From: SCGC-AG-212-J23 sp035649175
Lineage (GTDB): Bacteria > Pseudomonadota > Gammaproteobacteria > Burkholderiales > SG8-39
NCBI GenBank assembly: GCA_035649175.1
Contig: DASRKB010000102.1
Coordinates: forward strand, 1 to 64,000
Reading direction: 5' to 3'
Length of the DNA: 64,000 nucleotides
The position numbers were made by a program, and so were the translations under genes. Positions 40,481 to 48,458 of the stretch are shown one piece after another (position 1 is the first letter of the stretch; each line of letters starts with the position of its first letter). Below the pieces are notes generated by a model, which was not told where the DNA came from, did no database searches, and saw nothing but the letters and a program-made list of their open reading frames with translations.

Positions 40481-40522
40481 CTAGTTGAGCTTGTAGGATA
40501 CGAGCTCGAGATCGTAGTCCGG
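40481..40522 (-). repeat. Right copy of a perfect 42-bp direct repeat
   Basis: Identical to 37267-37308 in the same orientation, forming the 3' end of the intact caspase-like gene. The 88 bp between the FecR-like gene stop (40392) and this repeat hold no gene or clear hairpin. Confidence 0.95.
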
Positions 40523-42148
40523 CGCCTGCCCGCCCTGCGAATAGGTGCGCATCGTGGACTTCACCAGCCGCTTCGCGGCCTCAGCGTACCAGAAGGTTGC
40601 ACGGCGTTGCACGAAGTCGCTGGGGCGGGTCGGGCTACCGACAGTGAAGTTGATCTCGACCTTCACCGCATCGAAAGTCCCAGCAGGCGTCGTAACGTTT
40701 TCCTGGCCGACAACGCGCGCGGTGTACGCACACGTCGGCTGGCGGAAACAGAAATAGTCGTTGCGCACATGGATGTCGTCCCACTGGGCAGCCGGCCCTA
40801 CCGCGTCGAGGATGTGCAAATAGGGCGAAAACATCCACACGTCCTGGAGGATGTTCAGGTCGGCCCCGGCGCCGTACGCGCGCTGAACCGAGCCGAAGAG
40901 GTTGTCCTCGTCGAGGATGCCGTCCTTCGAGACACCGACCACGTGCACGTCGACGGTACGGCTTTCGCGCGTAAGTATGTCCTTGTACGCGTATTGCCAG
41001 CGGTCGCCGGCCTTGGGAAAGCGCGGGTCGAGCACTTCGGCGGCGACCGGCGTAGGCGCTACGGAAGCCATCTGGGTCGATTGCTGCAGCGGATCGTTTC
41101 GATCCCCGAGCGGATCGCCGGAGGGTGCCGGCAGCTCGGGGGCCGGTGCCGCGGCCACAGGCAACGCGCCGGGCGGCTTGGCGCCTAGCGCTTCGGCGCG
41201 CCGGCGCATCTCTTCCTCCAGCTCGGCGCGCTGCTTGGCCAGCATTTCGCGGATCGTCTCCTGCATCTTGCGCTGCTCGGCGGCGAGCTTCTGCTGCTCG
41301 AGGCGCACCGCGTCGGCTACCGCCCTCTGCACCGCCGCCTGCTGCACCGCTTGGGCGCTACCAGGATCCGGGGCGACGAAGAAGAAGTCGCCTCGGAGCG
41401 AGCTGGATTCCCACGGAATCTGGCGCTCGCGCGTCTCCCGGCCCACGCCGATGCGCACGTCCTTGAAAAGCTGCTCGATGGGCAGGCCGGGACGCCCCAT
41501 GTTGGCGAGCAGGTGCTTGGTGTAGATGCCGTTGTCGCCGTCGCCGTCGGCGGCCACGGAACCCGGGGCGGTGGCGAAGGCAACCAGTGTCCCCGAGGGC
41601 GCGTCCATCTGCGCCAGACCCTGCTGCGCGGAGCGGAAGCTGCGCGCGAAGGGGTTGTTGCGGCAGGCGTCCAGGATGACGAGGTTGAGCGAGTTCTTGA
41701 CGCTGTCGAGCTTGGCGAGCACGGTGTTCGCGTCGACCGACTCGTCCTCGACCTCGTTCTCGCGCTGGATGTCCGCTCCTACCGGGATGAGGTAGTTACG
41801 CCCACGGATCTGCATGCCGTGGCCGGCGAAGTAAAAAAGCGCCACGCCCCCTTCGGCCAGCTCGTCGCCCCACTCGCGGATCGCCGCGCGCATGGTCGAG
41901 CGCTTGGCGTTCTCCAGCAGGCGCACGCGGAAGCCGGTTTGCTCGAGCGCCTGCGCCATCGCGCGCGCGTCGTTCACCGGGTTGCGCAGCGGCGCGTCGC
42001 TGTAGGCGCCGTTACCAATCACCAGCGCCGTGCGCCTCTCACCGTCGGGCGCGTTCTTCGGCTCGATGCGCAGCGAGCGCTCCTGCGCAACCGCCGCCGC
42101 GCACCAGAGCACCAGGAGCATGCCCCACCCCAGCAACCGCGATCGCAT
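40481..42148 (-). CDS. Exported caspase-family protease (metacaspase-like)
   Basis: A 555-residue protein with a signal peptide (LLGWGMLLVLWCAAAVAQ) and a caspase p20-like domain (about residues 35-250). The catalytic dyad is H110 in FYFAGHGMQ and C162 in LDACRNNPF, 52 residues apart as expected. A long coiled-coil-like segment (LEQQKLAAEQRKMQETIREM, about 270-320) and Pro/Ala linker follow, then a C-terminal beta-rich domain (WQYAYKDILTRESRTVDVHV to the end) that would sit in the periplasm. It is divergent from the gamma-glutamyltransferase gene. Target and trigger are unknown; peptidase specificity for Arg/Lys is typical of such proteins. Confidence 0.92.
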   Translation of the reverse strand: MRSRLLGWGMLLVLWCAAAVAQERSLRIEPKNAPDGERRTALVIGNGAYSDAPLRNPVNDARAMAQALEQTGFRVRLLENAKRSTMRAAIREWGDELAEGGVALFYFAGHGMQIRGRNYLIPVGADIQRENEVEDESVDANTVLAKLDSVKNSLNLVILDACRNNPFARSFRSAQQGLAQMDAPSGTLVAFATAPGSVAADGDGDNGIYTKHLLANMGRPGLPIEQLFKDVRIGVGRETRERQIPWESSSLRGDFFFVAPDPGSAQAVQQAAVQRAVADAVRLEQQKLAAEQRKMQETIREMLAKQRAELEEEMRRRAEALGAKPPGALPVAAAPAPELPAPSGDPLGDRNDPLQQSTQMASVAPTPVAAEVLDPRFPKAGDRWQYAYKDILTRESRTVDVHVVGVSKDGILDEDNLFGSVQRAYGAGADLNILQDVWMFSPYLHILDAVGPAAQWDDIHVRNDYFCFRQPTCAYTARVVGQENVTTPAGTFDAVKVEINFTVGSPTRPSDFVQRRATFWYAEAAKRLVKSTMRTYSQGGQAPDYDLELVSYKLN

Positions 42149-42172
42149 TCTGTCGAAAGTTTACCCGCCTTT

Positions 42173-42179
42173 TAGAATA
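42173..42179. promoter_or_regulatory. Symmetric -10 element between the caspase and GGT genes
   Basis: The plus strand reads TAGAAT (42173-42178), 7 nt before the gamma-glutamyltransferase ATG, without a ribosome-binding site. The minus strand reads TATTCT (42179-42174), 25 nt from the caspase ATG. Confidence 0.4.
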
Positions 42180-42185
42180 GCGACG

Positions 42186-43772
42186 ATGATCCCTTTCTCC
42201 TTCGCGAATCCTTACCCCTGGCCGCGCAAGCCGCTGCTCGCGCCGAACGTCGTGTCCACCTCGCAGCCGCTCGCCGCGCAAGCCGGACTGCAGATGCTCG
42301 CGGCGGGCGGCACCGCGGTCGACGCGATCCTCGCGACCGCCATCACGCTGACGCTGGTCGAGCCGGTGTCGAACGGCATCGGCTCGGATGCCTACGCGAT
42401 CGTATGGGACGGGACGCGCCTGCATGGTCTGAACGCATCTGGCCGCTCGCCCGCGCTCTGGACGCCTGACTACTTCGCCGGCCAGAAAGCCATGCCCATG
42501 CGAGGGTGGAATACGGTTAGCGTGCCGGGCTGCGTCTCGGCGTGGGTCGAGCTCCATGCCCGCTTCGGCAAGCTGCCGTTCGAGCGCCTTTTCGAGGCCG
42601 CAATCGGCTATGGGCGCGAAGGCTTTCTCGTCTCGCCGACCATCGCCGGGCAGTGGGCCGCGCAGGTGTCGGAACTCAAGTCGCAGCCGGGCTTCGCCGA
42701 TGCCTTTATGCCGGAGGGACGCGCGCCCAAACCGGGGGAACGCTTCCGCTTCCCGGCGCATGCTGCGGCGCTGCAGACGATCTGCGAGTCGAAAGGAAAG
42801 GCCTTCTACGCAGGCGAGCTCGCCGAGCGCCTCGAGGCGGCGGCGAAGCGCGACGGCGGTGCGCTGCGCGCCTCCGACATGGCGACGCACCGCGCCGACT
42901 GGGTCCAACCGCTCGAAATCGCCTACCGCGGCTACACGCTGCACGAGCTTCCGCCGAATGGCCAGGGCATTGTGGCGCTGATGGCGCTCGGGATGCTGGA
43001 GCGCTTCGACCTGCGCTCGCATCCGGTGGATGGCCCGGACAGCCTGCACCTGCAGATCGAGGCGATGAAGCTCGCCTTCGCCGACGCGCGACGCTGGGTC
43101 GCCGACCTCGATTACATGAAGGAGGTCACGCCGCAGTCGCTTCTCGATCCCTCGTACCTCCGGGAAAGATCCAAGCTCATCGACCTCGAGCGGGCGCAGG
43201 ACTTCGGCCACGGCACGCCACCGCGGAGCGGCACGGTCTACCTCGCCGCAGCGGACGCCTCCGGCATGATGGTCTCCTTCATCCAGTCGAACTTCATGGG
43301 CTTCGGCTCGGGCGTGGTGGTCGACGGTATTTCGCTGCAGAACCGCGGCGGCACCTTTGTCCTGACCGAGGGGCATCCCAACCGGGTTGGGCCGAGGAAG
43401 CGGCCGTACCAGACGATCATCCCTGCCTTCGTCACGAAGGACGGGAAGCCCGTCATGAGCTTCGGGGTGATGGGCGGCACGATGCAGCCCCAGGGCCACG
43501 CGCAGGTCATGGTGCGCATCGCCGATTACGGTCAGAGCCCGCAAGCGGCGTGCGACGGGCCCCGCTTCCGCATCGTGCAGGGCATGGAGGTGAGCGTCGA
43601 GACGGCGATGCCCCCGGCGACGGTCGAGGCGCTGCGCAGCCGAGGGCACAGGATCGTCTCGATGCCCGACGACTACAACCAGTTCGGCTGCGCCCAGCTC
43701 ATCTGGAAGCTCGACGGCGGCTATTACGCGGCCAGTGACCCGAGAAGGGACGGGCAGGCCGTGGGGTTCTGA
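42186..43772 (+). CDS. Gamma-glutamyltransferase family protein
   Basis: A 528-residue Ntn hydrolase. N-terminal LAAQAGLQMLAAGGTAVDAI and SNGIGSDAYAIVWDG are typical; the self-cleavage and nucleophile Thr is T350 in RSGTVYLAAADASGMM. It would cleave gamma-glutamyl bonds of glutathione or analogues. No signal peptide is visible, so this member is probably cytoplasmic, unlike the periplasmic E. coli Ggt; a ywrD-like role is possible. The ATG at 42186 is probably read from a leaderless mRNA. A glutathione transferase gene follows after 2 nt. Confidence 0.9.
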   Translation: MIPFSFANPYPWPRKPLLAPNVVSTSQPLAAQAGLQMLAAGGTAVDAILATAITLTLVEPVSNGIGSDAYAIVWDGTRLHGLNASGRSPALWTPDYFAGQKAMPMRGWNTVSVPGCVSAWVELHARFGKLPFERLFEAAIGYGREGFLVSPTIAGQWAAQVSELKSQPGFADAFMPEGRAPKPGERFRFPAHAAALQTICESKGKAFYAGELAERLEAAAKRDGGALRASDMATHRADWVQPLEIAYRGYTLHELPPNGQGIVALMALGMLERFDLRSHPVDGPDSLHLQIEAMKLAFADARRWVADLDYMKEVTPQSLLDPSYLRERSKLIDLERAQDFGHGTPPRSGTVYLAAADASGMMVSFIQSNFMGFGSGVVVDGISLQNRGGTFVLTEGHPNRVGPRKRPYQTIIPAFVTKDGKPVMSFGVMGGTMQPQGHAQVMVRIADYGQSPQAACDGPRFRIVQGMEVSVETAMPPATVEALRSRGHRIVSMPDDYNQFGCAQLIWKLDGGYYAASDPRRDGQAVGF

Positions 43773-43774
43773 GA

Positions 43775-44395
43775 GTGCTGAAGATCTGGGGCCGCACGAA
43801 CTCGGTGAACGTGAAGAAGGCGTTGTGGGCGGCGGCGGAGCTCGGCCTCGAGTACGAGCGCGTCGACGCCGGCATGCAGTTCGGCGTGACGAGGACCCCG
43901 GAGTACATCAGCATGAACCCGAACTCGCTCGTGCCGACGATCGAGGACGACGGCTTCGTCCTCTGGGAGTCGCACTCGATCGTGCGCTACCTCGCGGCGA
44001 AGCACGGCGCCGGGACGCTGTGGCCCACCGACCTGCGCCAGCGCGCCGACGCCGAGCGCTGGATGGACTGGGCCTTCACGCTGCAGGGGGCGATGCGCGA
44101 CGTTTTCTGGGGCCTCATCCGCACGCCGCCGGAGAAGCGCGACGGGAAAGCGATCGAGGCCGGGGCGAGACGCAGCAGGGAGCTGCTGCAGGCCGTGCTC
44201 GAGAAGAATCTGGAAAAGCGGCCCTACGTGACAGGCGGGTCGTTCACCATGGGGGACATTCCCGTCGGATGCGAGGTGCAGCGCTGGATGCGAGTGCCGA
44301 TCGAGCGCCCGCGGCTGCCGGCGGTGGAGGCGTGGTTCGAGCGTCTACGCGCCCGGCCGGCGTTTCTCGAGCTCGTCGACGTCCCGCTGACCTAG
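43775..44395 (+). CDS. Glutathione S-transferase
   Basis: A 206-residue cytosolic GST. The N-terminal thioredoxin-like domain begins MLKIWGRTNSVNVKKALWAA (residues 1-20) and includes NPNSLVPTIEDDGFVLWESHSIVRYLA; the helical domain ends in LPAVEAWFERLRARPAF. The GTG start at 43775 lies 2 nt after the gamma-glutamyltransferase stop. Together with the neighbouring transferase and the ChaC gene further on, it points to glutathione conjugate turnover. Its 3' end overlaps the convergent aminopeptidase by 51 nt. Confidence 0.9.
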   Translation: MLKIWGRTNSVNVKKALWAAAELGLEYERVDAGMQFGVTRTPEYISMNPNSLVPTIEDDGFVLWESHSIVRYLAAKHGAGTLWPTDLRQRADAERWMDWAFTLQGAMRDVFWGLIRTPPEKRDGKAIEAGARRSRELLQAVLEKNLEKRPYVTGGSFTMGDIPVGCEVQRWMRVPIERPRLPAVEAWFERLRARPAFLELVDVPLT

Positions 44396-45373
44396 CGCGA
44401 GGCTGCGCCCCGCCTTGTCCATGGCGGCGAGCGCGCGAACCTTCTCGTAGAAGCGGCCGAGGTCGCCCTGCTCCGCCGCGAGCAAGCGCTCGAAGGCGGG
44501 CACCAGGTCGCTATAGAGCGCGATGGAAACGAGGAATGCGTTGTTCGGCTCGGCCGGGATGATCGCACCGTACTCCGCACGCAGGCGGTCGAACTCCTCG
44601 CGCTTCGCCTGGACCAGCACCTCACGGGTAAGGCCGGCCGCGTAGACCTCGGCGAGCCGGTCACGGGCCTCCTTCACGCGCGCGGCGAAACGTTGCTTTC
44701 TCGCCTGTGCGGCGCGGAAGGACTCGAGCTCCGCGGCGCGCCCCTCGGCTTCGAGCCAGCGCTTCACGCCGGCCTCCTCGACGACCACCGCGAAGGACTC
44801 GTTGAACGTGGTGTCGTTCTTCGCGTAGGCGATCTGGTGTGCGAGCTCATGAAACACGAGCCGCGCGAGCTGCGTGTCAGGGTAGCCGATGAAGGTCGAG
44901 AGCAGCGGGTCGTTGAACCAGCCGAGCGTCGAGTACGCGGGCACGCCGCCCACGTGCACGTCGTAGCCCTGGCTGCGCAGCCTCTCCGCGTGGCGCCGCG
45001 CGTCCTTCTCGTCGTAGAACCCGCGGTAGGCGACGCAGCCCGTGAACGGGAAGCATTCCTGCCTCGCCTCGACGGAGAACTCGGCCGCGGCGAAGACATT
45101 CCACACCACGTAGGGGCGATCGAGGTGAGCGTAGCTGTTGTAGCTCCCGTTGTCTGGGAGGGCGAGGTTGCGCGAAGCGAACGCGCGGATGCGCTGCGCG
45201 AGCTCGAGGCGGCCGCGCAGGTCCGCCGGCGTACGCGGATCGGCCAGCCATTCGTCGAGGGGCCGCGCCGCGTTCACGACCTTGAGATGGCCGCCGATCG
45301 CCTGCGAGTAGTACGAGAACGTCTCGCAGCCGGCGAGCAGCGTCGCGAGCGCGAGCATGAGCAGCCGCTTCAA
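44345..45373 (-). CDS. Lipoprotein metallo-aminopeptidase (DUF2265/Aminopep family)
   Basis: A 342-residue lipoprotein. The lipobox LLAGC places the lipidated Cys at residue 16. A zinc motif HELAHQIAYAKND lies at residues 175-187, with the downstream Glu in FNESFAVVVEEAG. The family (Aminopep, PF10023) is predicted to be a zinc aminopeptidase. It is the last gene of the six-gene MaoC operon (overlaps the hydrolase stop as ATGA). Its 3' end overlaps the convergent glutathione transferase by 51 nt. Confidence 0.88.
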   Translation of the reverse strand: MKRLLMLALATLLAGCETFSYYSQAIGGHLKVVNAARPLDEWLADPRTPADLRGRLELAQRIRAFASRNLALPDNGSYNSYAHLDRPYVVWNVFAAAEFSVEARQECFPFTGCVAYRGFYDEKDARRHAERLRSQGYDVHVGGVPAYSTLGWFNDPLLSTFIGYPDTQLARLVFHELAHQIAYAKNDTTFNESFAVVVEEAGVKRWLEAEGRAAELESFRAAQARKQRFAARVKEARDRLAEVYAAGLTREVLVQAKREEFDRLRAEYGAIIPAEPNNAFLVSIALYSDLVPAFERLLAAEQGDLGRFYEKVRALAAMDKAGRSLALGQRDVDELEKRRPGA

Positions 45374-45984
45374 TCGAACCTTCCTTGCTCGAAAAACCGC
45401 GTCGCGAGACGAGCGACCCGCGAGGATAGAACCAGCATGCTGTGGCCCTCGGGCACCAGCACGCGCTGCGTCATCCCCTGCACCTCGGTCTCTGCGACGC
45501 GCACCACGCCGTCATTTTCCCCCGGCAGCGCCCCGAGCGCGCGCCCAAGGCCGAAAGGCAGCGTCCCCGCGATGATTCCAAGCGGCTCCGGCCGCGGCCA
45601 GCGCGCCTCGCACTCCGACCAGCGCGCGCACGAGGCCCCGAGCATCCAGCGTCCCAACGCGTGCCGGCCGAGCCGGCGCCCGGCAAGGCAGCCGCGCACC
45701 GGCGCACCAAGAAAGACCACCGAGGCCGCGCGCAGTTCACGATGACGGCACAGCGCTTCCAGAATGAGCACGCCCCCGAGGCTGTGCCCGACGAAGTGGG
45801 CGCTGCGCCCGCCCAGCCGCTCGCGCACGAACGCCGCAAGCGAAGCGACGTTCGCCTCCAGCGCGTCCCTTCCCCGGTAGACGAACACCACCGGTGCCCA
45901 ACCCGCCCTCGCGAGGCGGCCACGCAGCACGGCCATGGCGACGCTGGGCATCCACAGCCCCGGCACCAGGACCACGTCGCGCAT
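45370..45984 (-). CDS. Alpha/beta hydrolase
   Basis: A 204-residue compact alpha/beta hydrolase. DVVLVPGLWMPSVAM is the oxyanion region, VGHSLGGVLILEALC the nucleophile elbow (Ser68), GENDGVVRV the acid and PEGHSMLVLS the catalytic His. Lipase-like PGAP1/triacylglycerol lipase relatives share the DGVV pattern. The substrate is unknown. It shares a base with the thioesterase stop (TGATG) and its own stop overlaps the aminopeptidase start. Confidence 0.85.
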   Translation of the reverse strand: MRDVVLVPGLWMPSVAMAVLRGRLARAGWAPVVFVYRGRDALEANVASLAAFVRERLGGRSAHFVGHSLGGVLILEALCRHRELRAASVVFLGAPVRGCLAGRRLGRHALGRWMLGASCARWSECEARWPRPEPLGIIAGTLPFGLGRALGALPGENDGVVRVAETEVQGMTQRVLVPEGHSMLVLSSRVARLATRFFEQGRFD

Positions 45985-46397
45985 CAGCCGCCCTGCGACG
46001 CCCGCGCGAATATGGCGCTCGCCCGCACGATGCGCCTGCCGGCGGCGAGAAGATAGCAGTTCGCGAAGGCGAGCCGCCCGCCGGCGTGCTGGATCTCGAC
46101 GGCCGACTCGATCCAGTCTCCGACCCGGGCGGGACTGGCGTAGTCGACGGCGAGGTGCACCGTGAAGAAGTTGCCGGAAAGCTTCTCGCTCTCAGCGAGC
46201 AGCGCATAGCCGAGCGCGAGATCGGCCAGGGTCGCGAGCAGCCCCCCGTGGCACACGCCCCGCGAGTTGGTGTGCTTCTCCTCCACGCGCAGCCCGATCG
46301 AGACGCCGGTCGCGTCGCGACGCTGGTAGAGCGGGCCCACCAGCGCGTTGAACGGGCTCAGGCCCTTCATGGCGCGGAAGCCCTCCGGAGCGTTCAC
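45984..46397 (-). CDS. PaaI-family thioesterase
   Basis: A 137-residue hotdog thioesterase. The active-site segment is NSRGVCHGGLLATLADLALG, and NFFTVHLAVDYASPARVGDW is the second core strand. The GTG start at 46397 overlaps the CitE-like gene stop (GTGA); an in-frame extension upstream is low complexity. It probably releases CoA from an acyl-CoA made or used in the adjacent CitE/MaoC pathway. Confidence 0.88.
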   Translation of the reverse strand: MNAPEGFRAMKGLSPFNALVGPLYQRRDATGVSIGLRVEEKHTNSRGVCHGGLLATLADLALGYALLAESEKLSGNFFTVHLAVDYASPARVGDWIESAVEIQHAGGRLAFANCYLLAAGRRIVRASAIFARASQGG

Positions 46398-47272
46398 TTC
46401 CTCTCCACGAGGTCGAGCATCGCCTGCGCGCGGTAAGCCACCGGGTAGTCGACCATCAGGCCGTCGACCTGCACCGCTGCCTCGCCTCGCGCCTCGGCCT
46501 CGCGGAACGCGGCCACGATGCGCCGTGCCCGCGCCAGCTCCTCGTCGCTCGGAAGATAAGCGGCGTTCACCGGGGCAATCTGGTCCGGATGCACGCACAG
46601 CCGGCCTTGGAACCCGGTGCGGCGGCTGCGTTCCAGCGCGCGCCGGAAGGCCTCCACCTCCTTGAAGTGAAACCAGGGGCTGTCAATCGGATTCTCCATC
46701 CCCGCGGCCCGCGAGGCGAGAACCACGCGCTCGCGGGCGCCGGCGAGCTCGGGCTCATCGAGCGTGGGCGAGAGCCCTAGGTCGTTGGAGTAGTCGGCCG
46801 CGCCGAACGCGACCCGCTTGACGCGCCAGGGACCGCGATAGGGGCGCAGGCTGCGCGCCTGCAGGACGCGGTCGATGCGCTGCAGTCCGGCCGCAGTCTC
46901 GATGATGGGCATGAGATCGAGCGACCCTTCGTCGATGCCGCGCTCGCGCTCAAGCGCCGCAAGTAGCCAGTCGATGGCGTGCAGGTCGGCCGCGCTCTCG
47001 ACCTTGGGCAGAAGCACGCCCGCGATGCCGGGCCGCACGGTCTCGAGGAGGTCGCCGTAGCAGAACGGTGTTGCCGGCGCGTTCACGCGCACATACACCC
47101 GAGCGCGGCCCTTCCGGCCGAGCGCCGCCGCGACGTCCTTGCGCGCGGACACCTTGTCGGAAAGCGCAACCGAGTCCTCGAGGTCGAGGATCACCGCGTC
47201 GGCATCCAGGGTGAAGGCCTTTTCCACCCGGCGCGCCACGTTTCCCGGCGCAAAGAGGAAGGATCGGTTCAA
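46394..47272 (-). CDS. CitE-like CoA ester lyase (HpcH/HpaI family), TTG start
   Basis: A 292-residue lyase of the CitE/malyl-CoA lyase type. NRSFLFAPGNVARRVEKAF is the standard N-terminus; metal- and substrate-binding residues lie in LDLEDSVALSDKV, YVRVNAPAT and LMPIIETAAGLQRI, and VKRVAFGAADYSNDLG follows. The best start is TTG at 47272, with AGGAGG ending 6 nt upstream; no ATG exists near the expected N-terminus. With the MaoC-family hydratase of the same operon it resembles malyl-CoA/methylmalyl-CoA or citramalyl-CoA pathways. Confidence 0.88.
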   Translation of the reverse strand: MNRSFLFAPGNVARRVEKAFTLDADAVILDLEDSVALSDKVSARKDVAAALGRKGRARVYVRVNAPATPFCYGDLLETVRPGIAGVLLPKVESAADLHAIDWLLAALERERGIDEGSLDLMPIIETAAGLQRIDRVLQARSLRPYRGPWRVKRVAFGAADYSNDLGLSPTLDEPELAGARERVVLASRAAGMENPIDSPWFHFKEVEAFRRALERSRRTGFQGRLCVHPDQIAPVNAAYLPSDEELARARRIVAAFREAEARGEAAVQVDGLMVDYPVAYRAQAMLDLVERK

Positions 47273-47282
47273 ATGCAGCCTC

Positions 47283-48458
47283 CTATTCGATGTATTTGCG
47301 CTCTTCCCAGGCGGGATAGGGCTGCGACGCGGCCTCGCGAAGCGCGGGCGGCCAGACCACGGTCGGACGGCCGAACAGGATCTGCGAGACGGCGGCCTTG
47401 AGCGCCACCTGCTCCCCGGTTTTCGGATCGACCTTGTAGGCGCCGACCACCGTGTCGACCTCGAGGCTCGCGAGCGCTTCGCGAAGCTTCTCCTGCTCGA
47501 GCGTCCCCGCGCGGCGCACTGCTGCACCGAGGATCGTCCCTGCGGCGTAGCCGCGGGCGGCAGCATCGTCCGGCCGCTTGCCCCAGCGGGTAGCGAACGA
47601 CTGTGCGAAGGCCTCGTTCCCCGGAGTCGCGAGCCACGGCTCGTACTCGAGCGCGCCAAGGCTGAACTCGGCGTACTGTCCCAGAGCTTCGACAAAGGGC
47701 GGCTCGTCGGAAGCGCTCGAGAAGAAGAGCTTCGGGGCGTAGCCCGTCGACTTGAATGTCCGCACCATCCCGATCGCCTCGCGTGCCTCGCCAAAGGCGA
47801 TCCACGCCTCCGCCCCCTCGGCGCGGGCCGCCGCGATCTGCTGCGCGAAGTCGACCGTGCCGGGGGCGTAGGCGCGAACCGGCGGCTTGCCGAAGCCCTG
47901 CGCGCTCGCGAGCTCGGCGGCCGCCTCCGCCATGTCGAGTGAACGGGGATCGTCGCGTGCGAGGAGAAACAGCCGCTCGAGCCGCTGGGCTTTGACCAGG
48001 TCGAGCACGCCCGCCCCGTAGGCGGCGTACGGTACGCCGGCCTGAAAGAGATACCGGGGCGCGCGCTGGTGCACGGTTCGCGCCGGGCCCGCCCCGTTGA
48101 GCATCACGCGCCCCGCCCGCTCCGCGACCGCAGCCCCCATGAGCGTCGCCGCCGAGCCATAGGGTCCGACCAGCAGGTCGACCTTCTCCTCAACCAGCAT
48201 CTCGTACTCTCGCCCAGCGCGAATTGCCTGCGAGCCGTCGTCGCGCAGCCGCAGCTCGACCGGTCGGCCGAGCAGCCCGCCTGCCGCATTGACCTCGGCC
48301 TCCCAGAGCATCAGCCCTTGGCGGTAGCCTTCAGCGAGCCGGGCATGGGAGCCGCTCTGCGATACCACCGCGCCCACGGTGATCGGCTGAGCGAGGGCCG
48401 CGCCACTCGTAAGGGCGGCCGCGACGAGCGCCGCCCTAGTACTGATCCACTTTGTCAT
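47283..48458 (-). CDS. Liv-type ABC transporter substrate-binding protein (orphan)
   Basis: A 391-residue periplasmic protein: signal peptide (TRAALVAAALTSGAALAQ) then PITVGAVVSQSGSHARLAEG, and the Peripla_BP_6 features INGG-like EVNAAGGLLGRPVELRLRDD and LLVGPYGSAATL. No permease or ATPase genes are adjacent, so it must use components elsewhere (perhaps the livHMGF set at the window's start). It is embedded between MaoC and CitE-like genes, overlapping the former by 23 nt, so its ligand is probably the acid processed by those enzymes. Confidence 0.9.
   Translation of the reverse strand: MTKWISTRAALVAAALTSGAALAQPITVGAVVSQSGSHARLAEGYRQGLMLWEAEVNAAGGLLGRPVELRLRDDGSQAIRAGREYEMLVEEKVDLLVGPYGSAATLMGAAVAERAGRVMLNGAGPARTVHQRAPRYLFQAGVPYAAYGAGVLDLVKAQRLERLFLLARDDPRSLDMAEAAAELASAQGFGKPPVRAYAPGTVDFAQQIAAARAEGAEAWIAFGEAREAIGMVRTFKSTGYAPKLFFSSASDEPPFVEALGQYAEFSLGALEYEPWLATPGNEAFAQSFATRWGKRPDDAAARGYAAGTILGAAVRRAGTLEQEKLREALASLEVDTVVGAYKVDPKTGEQVALKAAVSQILFGRPTVVWPPALREAASQPYPAWEERKYIE

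Noticed and set aside
42039..43649. Long open frame antisense to the gamma-glutamyltransferase gene
   Set aside because: Same artefact of GC-rich codon third positions; no ribosome-binding site and low-complexity product.
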